This document shows positions 16,150-23,263 of a stretch of DNA of 44,421 bases, one piece after another. The stretch spans positions 1-44,421 of the forward strand of contig JACPZK010000002.1 in assembly GCA_016195565.1 (NCBI GenBank). Reading direction: 5' to 3'. Both the position numbers and the translations under genes were made by a program. The stretch comes from Nitrospirota bacterium. Lineage in GTDB: Bacteria; Nitrospirota; Thermodesulfovibrionia; Thermodesulfovibrionales; UBA1546. The notes under the pieces are model-generated. The model was not told the DNA's origin. It did no database searches and worked only from the letters and a program-made list of their open reading frames with translations. Each line of letters starts with the position of its first letter. Within the stretch, counting starts at the first letter, position 1.

Positions 16150-16503
16150 ATGAAAAGGTTTTTGGTTGTATGTTTTGTGCTTATGTTTGTTTCGGTGGCA
16201 GCCGCAGCAGAGAAGAATCTTATTGAGATGCATAAAAATGCAGGCAAAATGAGCAACAAGGAGTGTCTTTCATGCCATGCAAACATCAATAAAGATGTGT
16301 CTCTCAATAAAAAATTCAAGACGCTTCACAGGACTCATCTTGAATCAAAACTCTCAACGCCAAAGAAATGCGCTAATTGCCATCAGTCGGTTGATTTAAG
16401 GGAAGGTTCTTCTGCTGCATTAAGGAAACAAGTTGACCCGCAGCTTTGCGCCGGATGCCACAGCGGTGGCGTAAAAGGCGCAAAAGTATTATTTGCACAG
16501 TAA
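16150..16503 (+). CDS. periplasmic trihaem c-type cytochrome
   Basis: 117 residues from the ATG at 16150, chosen because GGAGGAGG precedes it and a signal peptide starts there (MKRFLVVCFVLMFVSVAAAA, cleavage likely before EKN). Three haem-binding motifs are seen: CLSCH, CANCH and CAGCH. There are exactly three other His residues (in EMHK and LHRTH), enough for bis-His ligation of all haems. It is the first gene of the molybdoenzyme operon and stops 13 bp before it. It probably carries electrons between the enzyme and the membrane quinol pool or an external partner. No membrane subunit gene is present in the operon. Confidence 0.88.
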   Translation: MKRFLVVCFVLMFVSVAAAAEKNLIEMHKNAGKMSNKECLSCHANINKDVSLNKKFKTLHRTHLESKLSTPKKCANCHQSVDLREGSSAALRKQVDPQLCAGCHSGGVKGAKVLFAQ

Positions 16504-16516
16504 AGGAGGGATGTGA

Positions 16517-19018
16517 ATGAGTGATAACAGAGTTATAACAGAAGAAGAAAAAGGCATTTTTGAAAAGACTACAGGTAAGGAGTTTACAAGGCGGTCATTT
16601 CTCAAATGGGCATCGGCTTTGGCAGGAGCGGCTGTTGCCAGCGGCATTATGTGGGATGACAAGCTCGGAATCTTTCGGGAGGCCGGTGCACAGGAGAAGC
16701 ACCTGAAAGAGGGCGAATGGATATACAGTAACTGCAATATGTGCGGAGGCCAGTCCGGAATTAAGGTCAAGGTTGTCAATGGCAGGGCTGTAAAGATTGA
16801 AGGGATTGCAAACCCGAATAACATTGCGAATATATCATCCAACTATGAAAAGGCAGTAGGCGAACTCGGAGCTTTATACAAAGACAAGGATGCCGCAGGC
16901 AGGCTTTGTTCAAAGGGTAACTCAGGCTTGAGGTCGCTGTACGATCCCGACAGGCTGAAAACACCTATGGTAAGAGTCGGTGAAAGAGGAAGCGGCAAGT
17001 GGAAGGCAATTTCATGGGATGAAGCTGTCAATAAGGTTGCAGAGAACCTGCAAAAGATTAAGGAAAAACATGGGGCAGAGAGTCTTGCGTGGTTCAGCGA
17101 AGACCACTCTTTCACCCATATACAGCAGGATTTCTGCAAGATTTACGGGACTCCGAACTATCACAATCATGCGAATCTTTGTGACGTTTCGAGGAAAGCG
17201 TCTTTCAAGCTGTTGATGGGTAATGAGCGTCCGTTGGCAGACTTTGAAGATACATCTTACGCCCTCATATTCGGATGGAACCCGCTCGGCGCCACGAAAT
17301 GGATACTCCTGCCGGGTATATGGAACAGGGGAAGGGCAAAAGGCGCCAAAATGGTACTGGTTGACCCTGTATGCAGCCAGACGGCTGCAAAGGCTGACGA
17401 ATGGGTGCCTATAAGGCCCGGTACAGACGGAGCTATGGCGCTTGCCATCGGCCATGTCCTGATTAAGAAGAATCTCATTAATAAGGCATTTATTGATGAG
17501 TGGTGCGTTGGCTTTGACGAATATGCAAAGTATGTTGCCGATAAGACACCTGAATGGGCTGAAAAGATAACCAGTGTGCCGGCAAGCACTATTGAGAAGA
17601 TAGCAACAGAGATTGGTGAGACTGCAAAGGCCGGGAAATCTGTGTGTATTGATGTATGGAGCGGCCCCGGGCATCATACTAATGCTACCATTGGAGGCTA
17701 TGCCATCGCCATTCTTCCGGCGCTAATAGGAATGATCGATAAAAAGGGAACAATGATGGAGCCGGACAAGAAGGGAAGCAAGCACCACCACATAGATATG
17801 AACCTTCCCTCGCTGAAAAAGCCGAGAGTGGATGGTAAAGGGACCAAATACATCCTTGGTCACGGCTCAGGTATTTATGTTGAGACAAGGGATGTAGTTT
17901 TAAACGGTAAAGAATCAACGACAGGCTCCGGTGTGCCTAAGGCAGGCGTATTTGTGTTCCAGAATTTTATAATGTCTGTTCCGGGCACAAGCAAGAATGT
18001 AGACTTCTTCAATAAGCTTGAATATGTTGTAGTTGTTGACACGCATATGAGCGAAACTGCAGAGCTTGCCGATATTGTAATCCCCGGGTCGAACTACCTT
18101 GAGAGGTATGATTTTAATTCTCACTGGGTAACATGGCCGGTTATGGGTTTGAGGAAGCCTGTCGTGAAGTCTGTCATCAACGGCATGACCGAGGTTGAAT
18201 TTGTCATGGCTCTTATGAAAAAGATGGGCATGAAGGATGATCATGGGCACAGCCCTGCCAGCTTTACATATGAAGCCTTGTACAAAGACGAATACGATGC
18301 TTGCGACTTCCCGAAAAAGACCAATATGGATTGGGAAGCGTACAAGAAAGTTTCTTTGGGGATGTTCGGAAAGACCGAATACGAGAAGTTTAAGAAGGTA
18401 GTCGCAATACCTGAAGGCGGCAGCGTTGACGAGAAAACTGGTTTGGTAAAAGGTAAGGACGGCAAATCTGTTGGCGTAAAGATCGGCGATAAAATTATGA
18501 AGGGATTTAATACGCCCACAAGGAAACTCGAGCTGACTTCAACATTCATGAAGAACAATAAATACAGCGGACTTCCTGAATACAGCGACCCTGAGGATAA
18601 GCCGACAAAGGAGTTCCCTCTGCATCTTATCAATTTCAAGCAGAACGAGCATACACACTCCAGAACATTCAACAACGATTATCTGATGGAGATGAAACCG
18701 GATAACCCCATAATCATTAATTCAGCAACTGCTGCAAAGCTTGGACTCAAGGATGGGGATGCAGTCTGGATAGAGTCAGCCTTTGCTAAGGCCAAGGGAA
18801 CAGTTCAGGCAACAGAGAGGATACATCCGGAGGTTGTTGCTCTTCAGCACGGATACGGCCACTGGGCTATGGGGAAAATTGCTAAAGGGTCTTTAAATAA
18901 GACTAACAAGTGGTCTCCTGCCGGGACTGCCGACGGACAGTTCCTGCCGGGCAAGGCGGAAAAGTTCTCCGGCATGGCAGTTCACAAAGAAATCGGCGTG
19001 AAGATAATAAAGGCATAG
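16517..19018 (+). CDS. Tat-exported molybdopterin oxidoreductase catalytic subunit (PsrA/PhsA/ArrA/TtrA-like)
   Basis: 833 residues with Tat signal TRRSFLKWASALAGAA (24-39). The Fe-S region is CNMCGGQS (Cys73, Cys76, Ser80) with Cys131 in LCSKG. The usual third Cys is Ser here (TCC codon at 16754-16756). The Mo ligand is probably Cys222 in NHANLCDVSRKA, as in the Cys-ligated NapA/PsrA/ArrA branch. Later cofactor segments include RGAKGAKMVLVDP-like and the C-terminal HTHSRTFNNDYL and GLKDGDAVWIES. It would reduce or oxidise a periplasmic substrate such as a sulfur, selenium, arsenic or nitrogen oxyanion. The substrate cannot be decided. A strong AAAGGAGGG site lies before the start. Confidence 0.9.
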   Translation: MSDNRVITEEEKGIFEKTTGKEFTRRSFLKWASALAGAAVASGIMWDDKLGIFREAGAQEKHLKEGEWIYSNCNMCGGQSGIKVKVVNGRAVKIEGIANPNNIANISSNYEKAVGELGALYKDKDAAGRLCSKGNSGLRSLYDPDRLKTPMVRVGERGSGKWKAISWDEAVNKVAENLQKIKEKHGAESLAWFSEDHSFTHIQQDFCKIYGTPNYHNHANLCDVSRKASFKLLMGNERPLADFEDTSYALIFGWNPLGATKWILLPGIWNRGRAKGAKMVLVDPVCSQTAAKADEWVPIRPGTDGAMALAIGHVLIKKNLINKAFIDEWCVGFDEYAKYVADKTPEWAEKITSVPASTIEKIATEIGETAKAGKSVCIDVWSGPGHHTNATIGGYAIAILPALIGMIDKKGTMMEPDKKGSKHHHIDMNLPSLKKPRVDGKGTKYILGHGSGIYVETRDVVLNGKESTTGSGVPKAGVFVFQNFIMSVPGTSKNVDFFNKLEYVVVVDTHMSETAELADIVIPGSNYLERYDFNSHWVTWPVMGLRKPVVKSVINGMTEVEFVMALMKKMGMKDDHGHSPASFTYEALYKDEYDACDFPKKTNMDWEAYKKVSLGMFGKTEYEKFKKVVAIPEGGSVDEKTGLVKGKDGKSVGVKIGDKIMKGFNTPTRKLELTSTFMKNNKYSGLPEYSDPEDKPTKEFPLHLINFKQNEHTHSRTFNNDYLMEMKPDNPIIINSATAAKLGLKDGDAVWIESAFAKAKGTVQATERIHPEVVALQHGYGHWAMGKIAKGSLNKTNKWSPAGTADGQFLPGKAEKFSGMAVHKEIGVKIIKA

Positions 19019-19030
19019 GAGGTGATATAA

Positions 19031-19606
19031 ATGGCTAAGAATTCTAATCAGATAGGCTGGTATTACAATGAGAATAACTGTATTGCATGCAGGGCCTGTG
19101 AGGCCGGCTGCAAGCAGGAATTCGATCTGCCCATAGGGGTAAGGCGCAGAAGGGTCATAATCAAGGAGGAAGGGAAATATCCGAATGTAAAGGTCAGATA
19201 TATCTCTTCAGCATGTAACCATTGCGAGGAGCCTGCATGCTTGAAGGCATGTCCTGTTGGAGCGTACACAAAAGAGTCTGAGTTTGGCGCTGTACTGCAC
19301 AATCAGGGGAAATGTATCGGCTGCAAGAAATGCATGGCTGCATGTCCTTATGGAGCGCCTCAGTTTGATGAGAAAAAGAAAAAGGTTGATAAATGCAGTT
19401 TGTGCTATCACAGGCTTAAAGAAGGTCTTCCTCCTGCGTGCGTGAGGACGTGCCCCGGTTATGCCCTGTGGCACGGTAAGATGTCAGACATTGAATCAGG
19501 GAAGGCATGTCCGGATGTCTACAAGAGACCTCTTAAGGACAAATTGCCGGGGTTTGCTGACCCTAAATTGACAATACCGTCAGTTAAGTTCTCTGAAAAC
19601 AAGTAA
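19031..19606 (+). CDS. four-cluster ferredoxin-like electron-transfer subunit (DmsB/NrfC/PhsB type)
   Basis: 191 residues with 16 Cys in four clusters: CIACRACEAGC, CNHCEEPACLKAC, CIGCKKCMAAC and CSLC...ACVRTC. This is the standard beta subunit, with four [4Fe-4S] clusters, of complex iron-sulfur molybdoenzymes. It has no signal peptide, so it would be exported with the Tat-carrying catalytic subunit. AGGAGGTGAT, a full anti-16S match, precedes the ATG. It lies 12 bp after the catalytic gene. It would pass electrons between the Mo subunit and the trihaem cytochrome or another partner. Confidence 0.95.
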   Translation: MAKNSNQIGWYYNENNCIACRACEAGCKQEFDLPIGVRRRRVIIKEEGKYPNVKVRYISSACNHCEEPACLKACPVGAYTKESEFGAVLHNQGKCIGCKKCMAACPYGAPQFDEKKKKVDKCSLCYHRLKEGLPPACVRTCPGYALWHGKMSDIESGKACPDVYKRPLKDKLPGFADPKLTIPSVKFSENK

Positions 19607-19615
19607 AGGGAGTTT

Positions 19616-19645
19616 ATGGTGGAGCGGGAAACCCCGCTCCACCAT
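19616..19645. repeat. perfect 13-bp inverted repeat with AAAC loop
   Basis: ATGGTGGAGCGGG (19616-19628) and CCCGCTCCACCAT (19633-19645) are exact complements. The hairpin is strong and starts 10 bases after the ferredoxin stop. It is not followed by a T run. It may protect or terminate the structural-gene transcript so that the chaperone is made at a lower level. The in-frame ATG at 19616 is inside the stem and is probably not the chaperone start. Confidence 0.8.
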
Positions 19646-19651
19646 CTAAAA

Positions 19652-20272
19652 ATGATGAATATCATGACGCTGGATTTATCAAGAACATTGAGTTTATTGG
19701 GCAGCATGTATTTATGCAAGCCATCTAAAGAGGCACTGGAGAACTGGAAGAAATTGCTCTCTGAAGATACTCCCTGTTTTTTGGCGGAATTTAAAAATGC
19801 CGTTAATGAAATAGACCTTCGCTCAAAAAAAGAGCTTGAAGATTTGCTCTGGGAATACACGAGGCTTTTTATCGGTCCGTATAAGCTTCCCTGCCCGCCG
19901 TGGGAGTCAGTCTATACATCCCCTAAAAAGCTGATGATGCAGGACGCACATGATGATGTCCGCGCATTTTATGCTGAAATGGGACTTGCTGTTAATGACC
20001 AGAATGTAATGTGTGACCATATTGGCGCTGAACTAAATTTTTTAGCTGTTTTGTATGAAAATATGGATGATTATCCTGAAAAAATATCTTATTATGAAGA
20101 TTTAGCAAAACGCTTTCTTGTTGAGCATATTTTGAAGTGGGCGCCGCAATTTGCGGAGGACATGGAAAAGGCGGCTGATACGGCATTCTACAAGATGCTG
20201 GCATCGGCAACGAAACGTATGATCCAAGATTTAACAAAAGATTTAGAACTTACTGCAGAAAGCAAGAATTAA
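19652..20272 (+). CDS. TorD/DmsD-family molybdoenzyme chaperone
   Basis: About 206 residues from the ATG at 19652; the ORF is open from 19616, but that ATG lies in a hairpin. The protein is all-helical in character. It has the family segment EYTRLFIGPYKLPCPPWESVY and later HIGAELNFLAVLYENM and HILKWAPQFAEDME. These chaperones bind the Tat signal and assist cofactor loading of the catalytic subunit. It lies directly downstream of the ferredoxin subunit, so the partner is clear. No good ribosome binding site is visible. Confidence 0.88.
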   Translation: MMNIMTLDLSRTLSLLGSMYLCKPSKEALENWKKLLSEDTPCFLAEFKNAVNEIDLRSKKELEDLLWEYTRLFIGPYKLPCPPWESVYTSPKKLMMQDAHDDVRAFYAEMGLAVNDQNVMCDHIGAELNFLAVLYENMDDYPEKISYYEDLAKRFLVEHILKWAPQFAEDMEKAADTAFYKMLASATKRMIQDLTKDLELTAESKN

Positions 20273-20358
20273 CTAAACCACATGCCAATGTCATTTTTCA
20301 GTAAGACGGACATAGTATTGTGGGCTTTCTATAGAGCAGAGCGGATAAAATCCACAAA

Positions 20359-20994
20359 ATGAAGCCTGTGAAAAAAGCAAACATAGACAGCGGTTGTTCT
20401 GATTTCGACAAATTGCTTGATGAATCCGTCAAAATCCACGGACATCTCTGTCCGGGACAGGTGCTTGGAGTGAAGATGTCCATGCTCGGACTCAGAGAGG
20501 TAGGGATTGAAGACCCGAAGGGCAAAGACAGGAAAAGCCTTATCGTGTTTGTTGAGATGGACAGATGCGCTACTGATGCAGTTCAGTCAGTGACAGGGTG
20601 CAGCCTCGGGCACAGGTCAATGAAATTTATGGACTACGGGAAAATGGCTGCGACATTCCTGAATCTCAAGACAGGCAAGGCAGTGAGAGTTGTGGCAAAA
20701 GAGGAAGCAAGGGAAAAGGCAAAAGAGTATTTCCCTGACATACAGGATAAATACAAGGCTCAGCTTGAGGCCTACAAGATAATGTCTGATAAGGAACTTT
20801 TCGAAACGATGAGCGTCAAGGTTGAGATAAAGCCTGAGGACCTGCCGGGCAGGCCGCTGAAAAGGATTCCATGTGATATGTGCGGAGAATATGTTCAGGA
20901 TATGAGGGAGATGCATAAAAGCGGGAAGGTATTATGCAGGCCGTGCGCAGGAGGAGGGTATTACGCAATTGAAGACAAGCCTCATGGTAAATAA
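20359..20994 (+). CDS. FmdE-family protein with C-terminal zinc finger
   Basis: 211 residues. The FmdE core is shown by KIHGHLCPGQVLGVKM (about 26-41), DRCATDAVQSVTGCSLGHRSM and MDYGKMAATFLN. A C-terminal CDMCG...VLCRPC module (about 174-197) resembles a zinc ribbon. FmdE-type genes accompany molybdenum or tungsten enzymes such as formylmethanofuran dehydrogenase, with an unclear role. Position between the TorD-like and ModE genes supports a part in Mo-cofactor handling here. The preceding 86-bp gap has no obvious promoter. Confidence 0.85.
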   Translation: MKPVKKANIDSGCSDFDKLLDESVKIHGHLCPGQVLGVKMSMLGLREVGIEDPKGKDRKSLIVFVEMDRCATDAVQSVTGCSLGHRSMKFMDYGKMAATFLNLKTGKAVRVVAKEEAREKAKEYFPDIQDKYKAQLEAYKIMSDKELFETMSVKVEIKPEDLPGRPLKRIPCDMCGEYVQDMREMHKSGKVLCRPCAGGGYYAIEDKPHGK

Positions 20995-21025
20995 TAAGGT
21001 GTCTGCTGAGCCTTTGAAAGAGGGC

Positions 21026-21056
21026 TTGACAGACAGGCAGGGTTTTTTATTACAAT
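21026..21056 (+). promoter_or_regulatory. candidate promoter of the modE-like gene
   Basis: TTGACA at 21026-21031 with either TATTAC (21048-21053, 16-bp spacer) or TACAAT (21051-21056, 19-bp spacer). It lies immediately upstream of the ModE operator-like palindrome, a good place for repression. Confidence 0.45.
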
Positions 21057-21057
21057 G

Positions 21058-21080
21058 CGTTATGCATAAAAGTCATAACG
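21058..21080 (+). promoter_or_regulatory. ModE-operator-like palindrome CGTTAT-11-ATAACG
   Basis: CGTTAT (21058-21063) and ATAACG (21075-21080) are perfect inverted half sites separated by 11 bases. The E. coli modA operator has the same two half sites with a 12-base gap. It sits just after the -10 box and 99 bp before a modE-like gene, so molybdate-linked autoregulation is likely. Part of the gap to the gene is filled by a dispersed repeat. Confidence 0.6.
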
Positions 21081-21085
21081 GAGAT

Positions 21086-21159
21086 GTCATTGCGAGTCCC
21101 GATAAAATCGGGGCGAATCAATCTCTAAAGACGAGATTCCTCGCTGCGCTCGGAATGAC
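21086..21159. repeat. GTCATTGCGAG-type palindromic dispersed repeat
   Basis: Runs from GTCATTGCGAG to CGGAATGAC with an inner CGAATCAATC / GAGATTCCTCG. Further copies occur at 31853-31914 and 38258-38389. It occupies most of the modE leader, and the ribosome binding site TGGGAGG starts a few bases after it ends. Confidence 0.75.
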
Positions 21160-21178
21160 AATGTGGGAGGATTTTTAA

Positions 21179-21511
21179 GTGGAAATTAAATCAAAATTAT
21201 GGATAGAGGTTGATGGAGAGCCTGTTTTTGGAAGGGGCAGGAGGTTTCTGCTTCACGCGATAGATAAATACGGCTCTATAAATCAGGCGGCAAAAGAGAT
21301 AAATATCTCTTACAGGAAGGCGTGGAGCTATATAAAGGCAATGGAGGAGAGGCTCGGCATAAAATTGGTAGATAGGCAGGCTGGCGGTAAAAACGGCGGC
21401 GGCGCAACACTTACAAAAGACGCCAGAAAGTTCTTGAAAAAATATGAACAGATGGAAGAGGGAATAAGGGAAATGGTTGATAAAAAATTCGGTAGGATAT
21501 TTGGGAAATAA
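21179..21511 (+). CDS. modE: ModE-type molybdate regulator, DNA-binding domain only
   Basis: 110 residues from a GTG start with GGGAGG upstream. It has the ModE winged helix-turn-helix: LHAIDKYGSINQAAKEINISYRKAWSYIKAMEERLG, then GGKNGGGATLT. E. coli ModE has a further C-terminal molybdate-binding domain (MOP repeats) that is missing here, so either it senses Mo through a partner or acts constitutively. The operator-like palindrome upstream suggests it regulates itself. It sits between the molybdoenzyme operon and the MoeA-like gene. Confidence 0.9.
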   Translation: MEIKSKLWIEVDGEPVFGRGRRFLLHAIDKYGSINQAAKEINISYRKAWSYIKAMEERLGIKLVDRQAGGKNGGGATLTKDARKFLKKYEQMEEGIREMVDKKFGRIFGK

Positions 21512-21522
21512 TTGTCTATTTT

Positions 21523-21601
21523 GTCATTCCCGTGAAAACGGGAATCCAGCAGGAAATGGCATTTAACTAACATCTGGATTCCGCATCAAGTGCGGAATGA
21601 C
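21523..21601. repeat. GTCATTCC-type palindromic repeat between modE and the MoeA-like gene
   Basis: GTCATTCCCGTGAAAACGGGAATCCAG-like left hairpin and CTGGATTCCGCATCAAGTGCGGAATGAC-like right hairpin, in inverted order to one another. Its right end supplies an in-frame ATG (21597) that is unlikely to be the true start. Confidence 0.85.
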
Positions 21602-21620
21602 AACAAGAGGAGGCTGTGCT

Positions 21621-22892
21621 ATGTGTGATATTCAGGATACTGATGCAAAGAACAGGTTAGGGGTTAAAACAATCCCTGTGACAGAAGCTGTCGGAACAGT
21701 GCTGGCGCATGACATTACAGAGATAAAGAAGGATGAATTTAAGGGCAGGGCCTTTAAAAAAGGGCATGTCATCAAAAAGAAAGACATAACCCATCTGCAG
21801 AAACTCGGCAAGGATAACCTGTTTGTTTTAAATGTTTGTCCTGACGATATGCATGAAGATGAAGCGGCTTATGCTCTGGCGAAGGCTCTTATAGGTAATG
21901 GAGTGGCAATAGAGGGAGAACCCAAGGAGGGCAAGATTAATATAATTGCTGAAAGAGACGGGCTTTTAAAGGTGGATAAAAATACCCTCACACAGTTTAA
22001 TATGCTCGGGGACGTGATGTGTGCAACGCTCCATAGCAATACAGTGGTCAAAAAAGGACAGCTTGTCGGAGGAACGAGGGCAATCCCGCTTGTGGTTAAA
22101 AAGAGTGTAGTTGAGGAAGCGGTGAGGATTGCGAATAGCGCCAGGATGCAGGATACTCGCCTCAGGCGAGTCGCCGAAGAGACAGGATGCAGGATACAGG
22201 AGACCACCCCCCACAATCCCCCCTTGGTAAGGGGGGAATTAAAGGGGGGTCATCATGCATCTGGTGTCATTGAAGTAAAAGAGATTAGAAAGCTGAAAGT
22301 CGGCGTGGTCATTACAGGCAATGAGGTCTATTACGGAAGGATAAAGGATGCCTTTGCGCCTGTAATAACAAAGAAGATACAGGAACATGGCTGTGAGATT
22401 GTGGGGATATATTATGCGCCTGATGACGAAGCGTTGATAGAGGCAAGGCTCAGGGAATTAGTGGAAGCAGGCGCAGAACTGCTCATCACAACAGGAGGCA
22501 TGTCTGTGGACCCTGATGATGTAACGAGATTTGCAATAAGGAAACTCGGCGCCGGCGCTATGGTCTATGGCTCTGCAGTGCTTCCGGGCGCAATGTTTTT
22601 AGTAGCATACCTTGAAAGAGCAGCAGCGCAGCAGAGCAGCAGAACAGCAGAACAGGGAATAAAAAAAGAAGATACTACTGCTCTACTGCGCTACTGCTCT
22701 ACTGCGCTAATTCCTATCCTCGGCATTCCTGCCTGTGGTATGTATCATAAGACTACAATCTTTGATTTAATTCTCCCACGGGCGCTTGCCGGAGAAATAA
22801 TCGGCAGGAAAGAGCTGGCAGAGCTTGGACATGGAGGGTTATGCTTTAATTGCAAGAAATGCGCTTATCCTATGTGTCCTTTCGGGAAGTGA
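21621..22892 (+). CDS. MoeA-like molybdopterin-binding protein with repeat insertions and C-terminal Cys cluster
   Basis: About 423 residues from the ATG at 21621, chosen because AGAGGAGG precedes it. The N-terminal part follows the pattern of MoeA-like proteins (VTEAVGTVLAHDIT, FKGRAFKKGHVI). A molybdopterin-binding domain follows (VGVVITGNEVYYGRIKDAF, LLITTGGMSVDPDDVTRFA, VLPGAMFLVAYL, GIPACGMYHKTTIFDLILPR). It ends with CFNCKKCAYPMCPFG, a Cys cluster that could hold metal. Two dispersed repeats are inserted in frame: at about 22143-22250 and 22618-22708. Both fall between conserved blocks. It probably inserts Mo or transports the cofactor for the upstream enzyme. Confidence 0.85.
   Translation: MCDIQDTDAKNRLGVKTIPVTEAVGTVLAHDITEIKKDEFKGRAFKKGHVIKKKDITHLQKLGKDNLFVLNVCPDDMHEDEAAYALAKALIGNGVAIEGEPKEGKINIIAERDGLLKVDKNTLTQFNMLGDVMCATLHSNTVVKKGQLVGGTRAIPLVVKKSVVEEAVRIANSARMQDTRLRRVAEETGCRIQETTPHNPPLVRGELKGGHHASGVIEVKEIRKLKVGVVITGNEVYYGRIKDAFAPVITKKIQEHGCEIVGIYYAPDDEALIEARLRELVEAGAELLITTGGMSVDPDDVTRFAIRKLGAGAMVYGSAVLPGAMFLVAYLERAAAQQSSRTAEQGIKKEDTTALLRYCSTALIPILGIPACGMYHKTTIFDLILPRALAGEIIGRKELAELGHGGLCFNCKKCAYPMCPFGK
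22143..22250. repeat. repeat insertion inside the MoeA-like gene (1)
   Basis: Direct repeats AGGATGCAGGATAC at 22143-22156 and 22184-22197 flank a hairpin ACTCGCC-TCA-GGCGAGT. They are followed by CCCCCCTTGGTAAGGGGGG and AATTAAAGGGGGG (about 22209-22249). The frame stays open and encodes a low-complexity PHNPPLVRGELKGG segment absent from the pattern of the family. Confidence 0.7.
22618..22708. repeat. repeat insertion inside the MoeA-like gene (2)
   Basis: A left arm built of AGCAGCGCAGCAGAGCAGCA units and a right arm built of CTACTGCGCTACTGCTCTA units are imperfect complements around an A-rich loop. The frame stays open, inserting an AAAQQSSRTAEQ...TTALLRYCS segment between VAYLE and PILGIPACGMYH. 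Confidence 0.7.
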
Positions 22893-22917
22893 CGGCTCTT
22901 GAAAGAGTTAAGAGTTC

Positions 22918-22980
22918 TAAAATAAAATTCAAGATTCAAGATTCAAGATTCAAGAATTTTGAGTTTTGAATATTGAATTC
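22918..22980. repeat. AT-rich repeat with tandem AAGATTC units
   Basis: Four copies of CAAGATT are followed by AATTTTGAGTTTTGAATATTGAATTC. It belongs to the AAAATTCAAAAT family and forms the gap between two convergent genes. Confidence 0.7.
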
Positions 22981-23262
22981 TCACGAAGTGAGAGTTAAGA
23001 GTTCAGAAGGCAGCATGTGCTTTTTTTTACTGTTACACTCCTTGCAGGAGGCGGCCATATTCCCCTTTGTTGATTTTCCTCCGCGGATAATGGGGACGAT
23101 GTGATCCATTGTGAGTTCTTTAGGGCTGAATTTTTTGTTGCAGTAATAACATCTGCCTTCCGAACATTTTCTTTTCCACCACTGGGATTTTCTGAGTTCA
23201 CGGGCTTTTGCCCGTTCCCTCTTAATCTCCTCCTCTGTCACGCAAGAAATAAAAAACTCCAT
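22981..23262 (-). CDS. small HNH endonuclease-family protein
   Basis: About 93 residues from the ATG at 23262 (MEFFISCVTEEEIKR). The HNH/beta-beta-alpha-metal domain reads CYYCNKKFSPKELTMDHIVPIIRGG then NMAASCKECNSKK. The DH pair and the two CxxC pairs for structural zinc are present. The start overlaps the diguanylate cyclase stop by a few bases, so it is coupled to it. The C-terminal LLTLTS is encoded in the flanking repeat. It may be a solitary nuclease or part of a mobile remnant; the biological role is unclear. Confidence 0.8.
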   Translation of the reverse strand: MEFFISCVTEEEIKRERAKARELRKSQWWKRKCSEGRCYYCNKKFSPKELTMDHIVPIIRGGKSTKGNMAASCKECNSKKKHMLPSELLTLTS

Positions 23263-23263
23263 T

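Noticed and set aside
16517-19018. Assignment as arsenate, thiosulfate, selenate or tetrathionate reductase
   Set aside because: Motifs place it in the Cys-ligated branch, but no residue seen by eye decides between these substrates.
20969-21178. 69-residue ORF between FmdE and modE
   Set aside because: It overlaps the end of the FmdE gene and its second half is read from the GTCATTGCGAG repeat; promoter and operator lie inside it.
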